A DNA stretch of 62,908 nucleotides from an uncultured Eubacterium sp. Lineage in GTDB: Bacteria; Bacillota_A; Clostridia; Lachnospirales; Lachnospiraceae. The notes under the pieces are model-generated. The model was not told the origin of the DNA. It saw only the letters and a program-made list of their open reading frames with translations, and made no database searches. Shown here piece after piece: positions 61,691 to 62,908 of the stretch. The translations under genes were made by a program, and so were the position numbers. How positions within the stretch are numbered: the first letter of the stretch is position 1; each line of letters opens with the position of its first letter. Where the stretch lies: assembly GCA_910589045.1 (NCBI GenBank), contig CAJUSH010000006.1, forward strand, positions 1 through 62,908. Reading direction: 5' to 3'.

Positions 61691-62779
61691 TTATTTGCCC
61701 TCCCTATTTTTTCTTTTGAACAGATTCAGCGCAACCCCCTTAAAGAGCATAACGAACGCACACAGGTAAATGATAACCGCCACAATCAGATCCGCGATCT
61801 CAGGCTGGAAATACTTGGTTGGCAAATACGCGCCGCCCACGGAGACATGGGAGACAAAAAGTGCAGAAAACACCACGCCGATGGGATTGCTCATTGCCAG
61901 CAGCGCCACCGGGATGCCGTTAAAGCCGATAGCGGGCAGTGCCGTCGCCACCTGCGGATTCCACTCCGACGCGCCGGAGAGGAAGTAAAGTCCCGCTCCG
62001 AGCCCCGCCAGAGCCCCGGCGATCGTCATGGAGAGGATGATGTTGCGCTTCTCGTTGATACCGGCGTATTTTGCCGCATCCTTGTTGAAGCCGCACGCCT
62101 TAAGCTCGTAGCCAAAGGTCGTCCGGTTTAAGATAATGTACATCACGACCGCAATGATGATTGCGAGAAAAATCGCAATCGTCGTGGAGCTGGTCTTAAA
62201 AATCGCATTCAGCCCGCCGTCGGGTATAAGCGCCTGAGGCGCCGCAGAGCTGAGCTTATACGTACGGGTCGTCTTCTGGTCATACATCGCGCCGCCAAAT
62301 CCCGTGTACAAAAGCTCGTTGACCAGATAAAGTCCGATCCAGTTAAACATAATGGAGGTGATAACCTCATTGACATTGAAATATGCCTTGAAGAAGCCGG
62401 GCAGGGCACCCCACACCGCACCGCAGAGCATCGCTGCCAGCAGGCACACATACCAGGGCATTCCCAGAATGATCGCACTGTAGAGCGCGCCGAAAATACC
62501 CACCGTATACTGCCCTGCCGCACCGATATTAAAAAGCCCTGTCTTAAAAGCAAATGCCACCGATAATCCCGTCATGATCAGCGGCGCCGCCTGGGTAATC
62601 TCACTGCCGATTCCCTTCGGCTTCAAGTAAAAGCCGCCCTTTAAAATTCTCTGAAAACCGTCCATTGCATTCCCGCTGTTGATACAGCAGAGAATCAGAA
62701 GGCCAACAAGCAGCCCGATGATGATGCACACCAGTGAGGCACCAATGGACAGGATCACGTCTTTTCCCTTTTCGTTCAT
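61691..62779 (-). CDS. BMP-family nucleoside ABC permease (NupP-type)
   Basis: 362 residues with about 10 helices. Motifs include GLSVAFAFKTGLFNIGAAGQY and GYELKACGFNKDAAKYAGINEKRN. AGGAGG precedes the ATG. The expected ATPase and binding-protein genes would be upstream, beyond the window end. An intercistronic repeat lies just before it. Confidence 0.88.
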   Translation of the reverse strand: MNEKGKDVILSIGASLVCIIIGLLVGLLILCCINSGNAMDGFQRILKGGFYLKPKGIGSEITQAAPLIMTGLSVAFAFKTGLFNIGAAGQYTVGIFGALYSAIILGMPWYVCLLAAMLCGAVWGALPGFFKAYFNVNEVITSIMFNWIGLYLVNELLYTGFGGAMYDQKTTRTYKLSSAAPQALIPDGGLNAIFKTSSTTIAIFLAIIIAVVMYIILNRTTFGYELKACGFNKDAAKYAGINEKRNIILSMTIAGALAGLGAGLYFLSGASEWNPQVATALPAIGFNGIPVALLAMSNPIGVVFSALFVSHVSVGGAYLPTKYFQPEIADLIVAVIIYLCAFVMLFKGVALNLFKRKNREGK

Positions 62780-62780
62780 C

Positions 62781-62908
62781 TCTATTCCTCCTAATCAATG
62801 TAACGCCCGTTTACCTCGCATTTTGTCTTCCTCCTTTTCGTTGTGCCCGTTCACTCTGCTCGCGGGCATATCGTCGGAAGACATGCTAAAAAATGCTTCG
62901 CATTTTGT
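62781..62908 (-). repeat. Intercistronic repeat, copies 2A and 2B (window edge)
   Basis: The sequence contains two arrangements of the 19141-19234 element. Copy A starts at the window edge and encodes ATG-CGA-AGC-ATT-TTT then TAG, after which FRR, ARE and ERA stay in frame. Copy B (62795-62821) has AAGGAGG, an ATG and the reduced ORF MRGKRALH, ending in the same RALH as copy 1. It is immediately followed by the AGGAGG of the permease gene. Copy A is cut by the window end. Confidence 0.65.
62795..62821 (-). CDS. Eight-codon ORF in repeat copy 2B
   Basis: ATG with AAGGAGG eight bases upstream, eight codons (MRGKRALH) and TGA. It shares its start MR and its end RALH with the leader upstream of ftsE and seems to be an internally deleted version. 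It lies 15 bases before the permease start codon. Translation is unproven. Confidence 0.3.
   Translation of the reverse strand: MRGKRALH

Overview
The window looks like a chromosomal segment of a spore-forming, anaerobic, fairly GC-rich Clostridia, most likely Lachnospiraceae. The evidence is an alpha/beta small acid-soluble spore protein gene, FtsEX, an RF2 gene with a +1 frameshift, a Ser46-less HPr with a separate HPr-like protein, a WalR-type box, a YtrA-type GntR regulator, and a rhamnogalacturonan locus typical of gut Clostridia. I cannot name a genus. About 90 percent of the genes lie on the minus strand, which suggests one replichore arm read co-directionally. I see no phage, insertion sequence, CRISPR array or rRNA. 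There is one tRNA, tRNA-Leu(UAG).

Layout (minus strand unless stated). 1-2 kb: an FMN riboswitch with promoter and terminator, then a RibU-type riboflavin ECF component translationally coupled to a creatininase-family hydrolase. 2-10.3 kb: ispD and a tRNA-maturation cluster (tex, a YcxB-like gene, tsaE, tsaB, rimI, a zinc-ribbon gene, rnz, a membrane-anchored gene, tsaD). 10.6-13 kb: small, partly plus-strand genes, including a Gly/Tyr-rich protein with an HExxH motif. 13-19.2 kb: ACT protein-hom, and ftsE-ftsX-ctp-prfB. 19.2-26.4 kb: CdaR/PucR-like regulator, YitT, a WecG/TagA glycosyltransferase, a 600-base gap with a DnaA-box cluster, an NlpC/P60 hydrolase behind a consensus promoter with a WalR box, trxB, a YjfB-like gene (+) and cvfB with an acyl-ACP thioesterase.

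27-38.2 kb is a rhamnogalacturonan-I utilisation locus: an Lpl/Ytc-type ABC importer without its ATPase, GH105 unsaturated rhamnogalacturonyl hydrolase, SGNH acetylesterase, GH112 phosphorylase (probably beta-1,4-galactosyl-rhamnose phosphorylase), a sugar isomerase-like protein and a divergent AraC regulator (+). 38.4-42.9 kb is a thrH-dctQ-dctM operon. In it the TRAP large permease is fused in frame to two nearly identical solute-binding domains (M-P-P, 1120 residues), the most unusual protein here.

43-48.7 kb: spore protein, CPBP protease, a GntR-controlled ABC exporter, tRNA-Leu and a Kef-type antiporter. 48.9-57.3 kb: a GH13 enzyme with an Ala/Glu repeat tract and its LacI regulator, then a dispersed PTS region: HPr with Lys at position 46, a Cof-type phosphatase, an HPr-like protein with the Ser46 region but no His15, and enzyme I. 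The ptsH and ptsI promoters share the same geometry, with two cre-like palindromes exactly 100 bases apart. 57.3-62.9 kb: MATE transporter, signal peptidase I and a nucleoside salvage run (two BMP-family permeases, cdd, deoC, deoB).

The main candidates for undescribed biology are: the M-P-P TRAP fusion; an intercistronic repeat that carries its own Shine-Dalgarno and a 22-codon ORF and abuts the ribosome binding sites of ftsE and of the nucleoside permease; the division of HPr functions between two proteins with mirrored ptsH/ptsI promoters; and the riboswitch-controlled RibU-creatininase pair.
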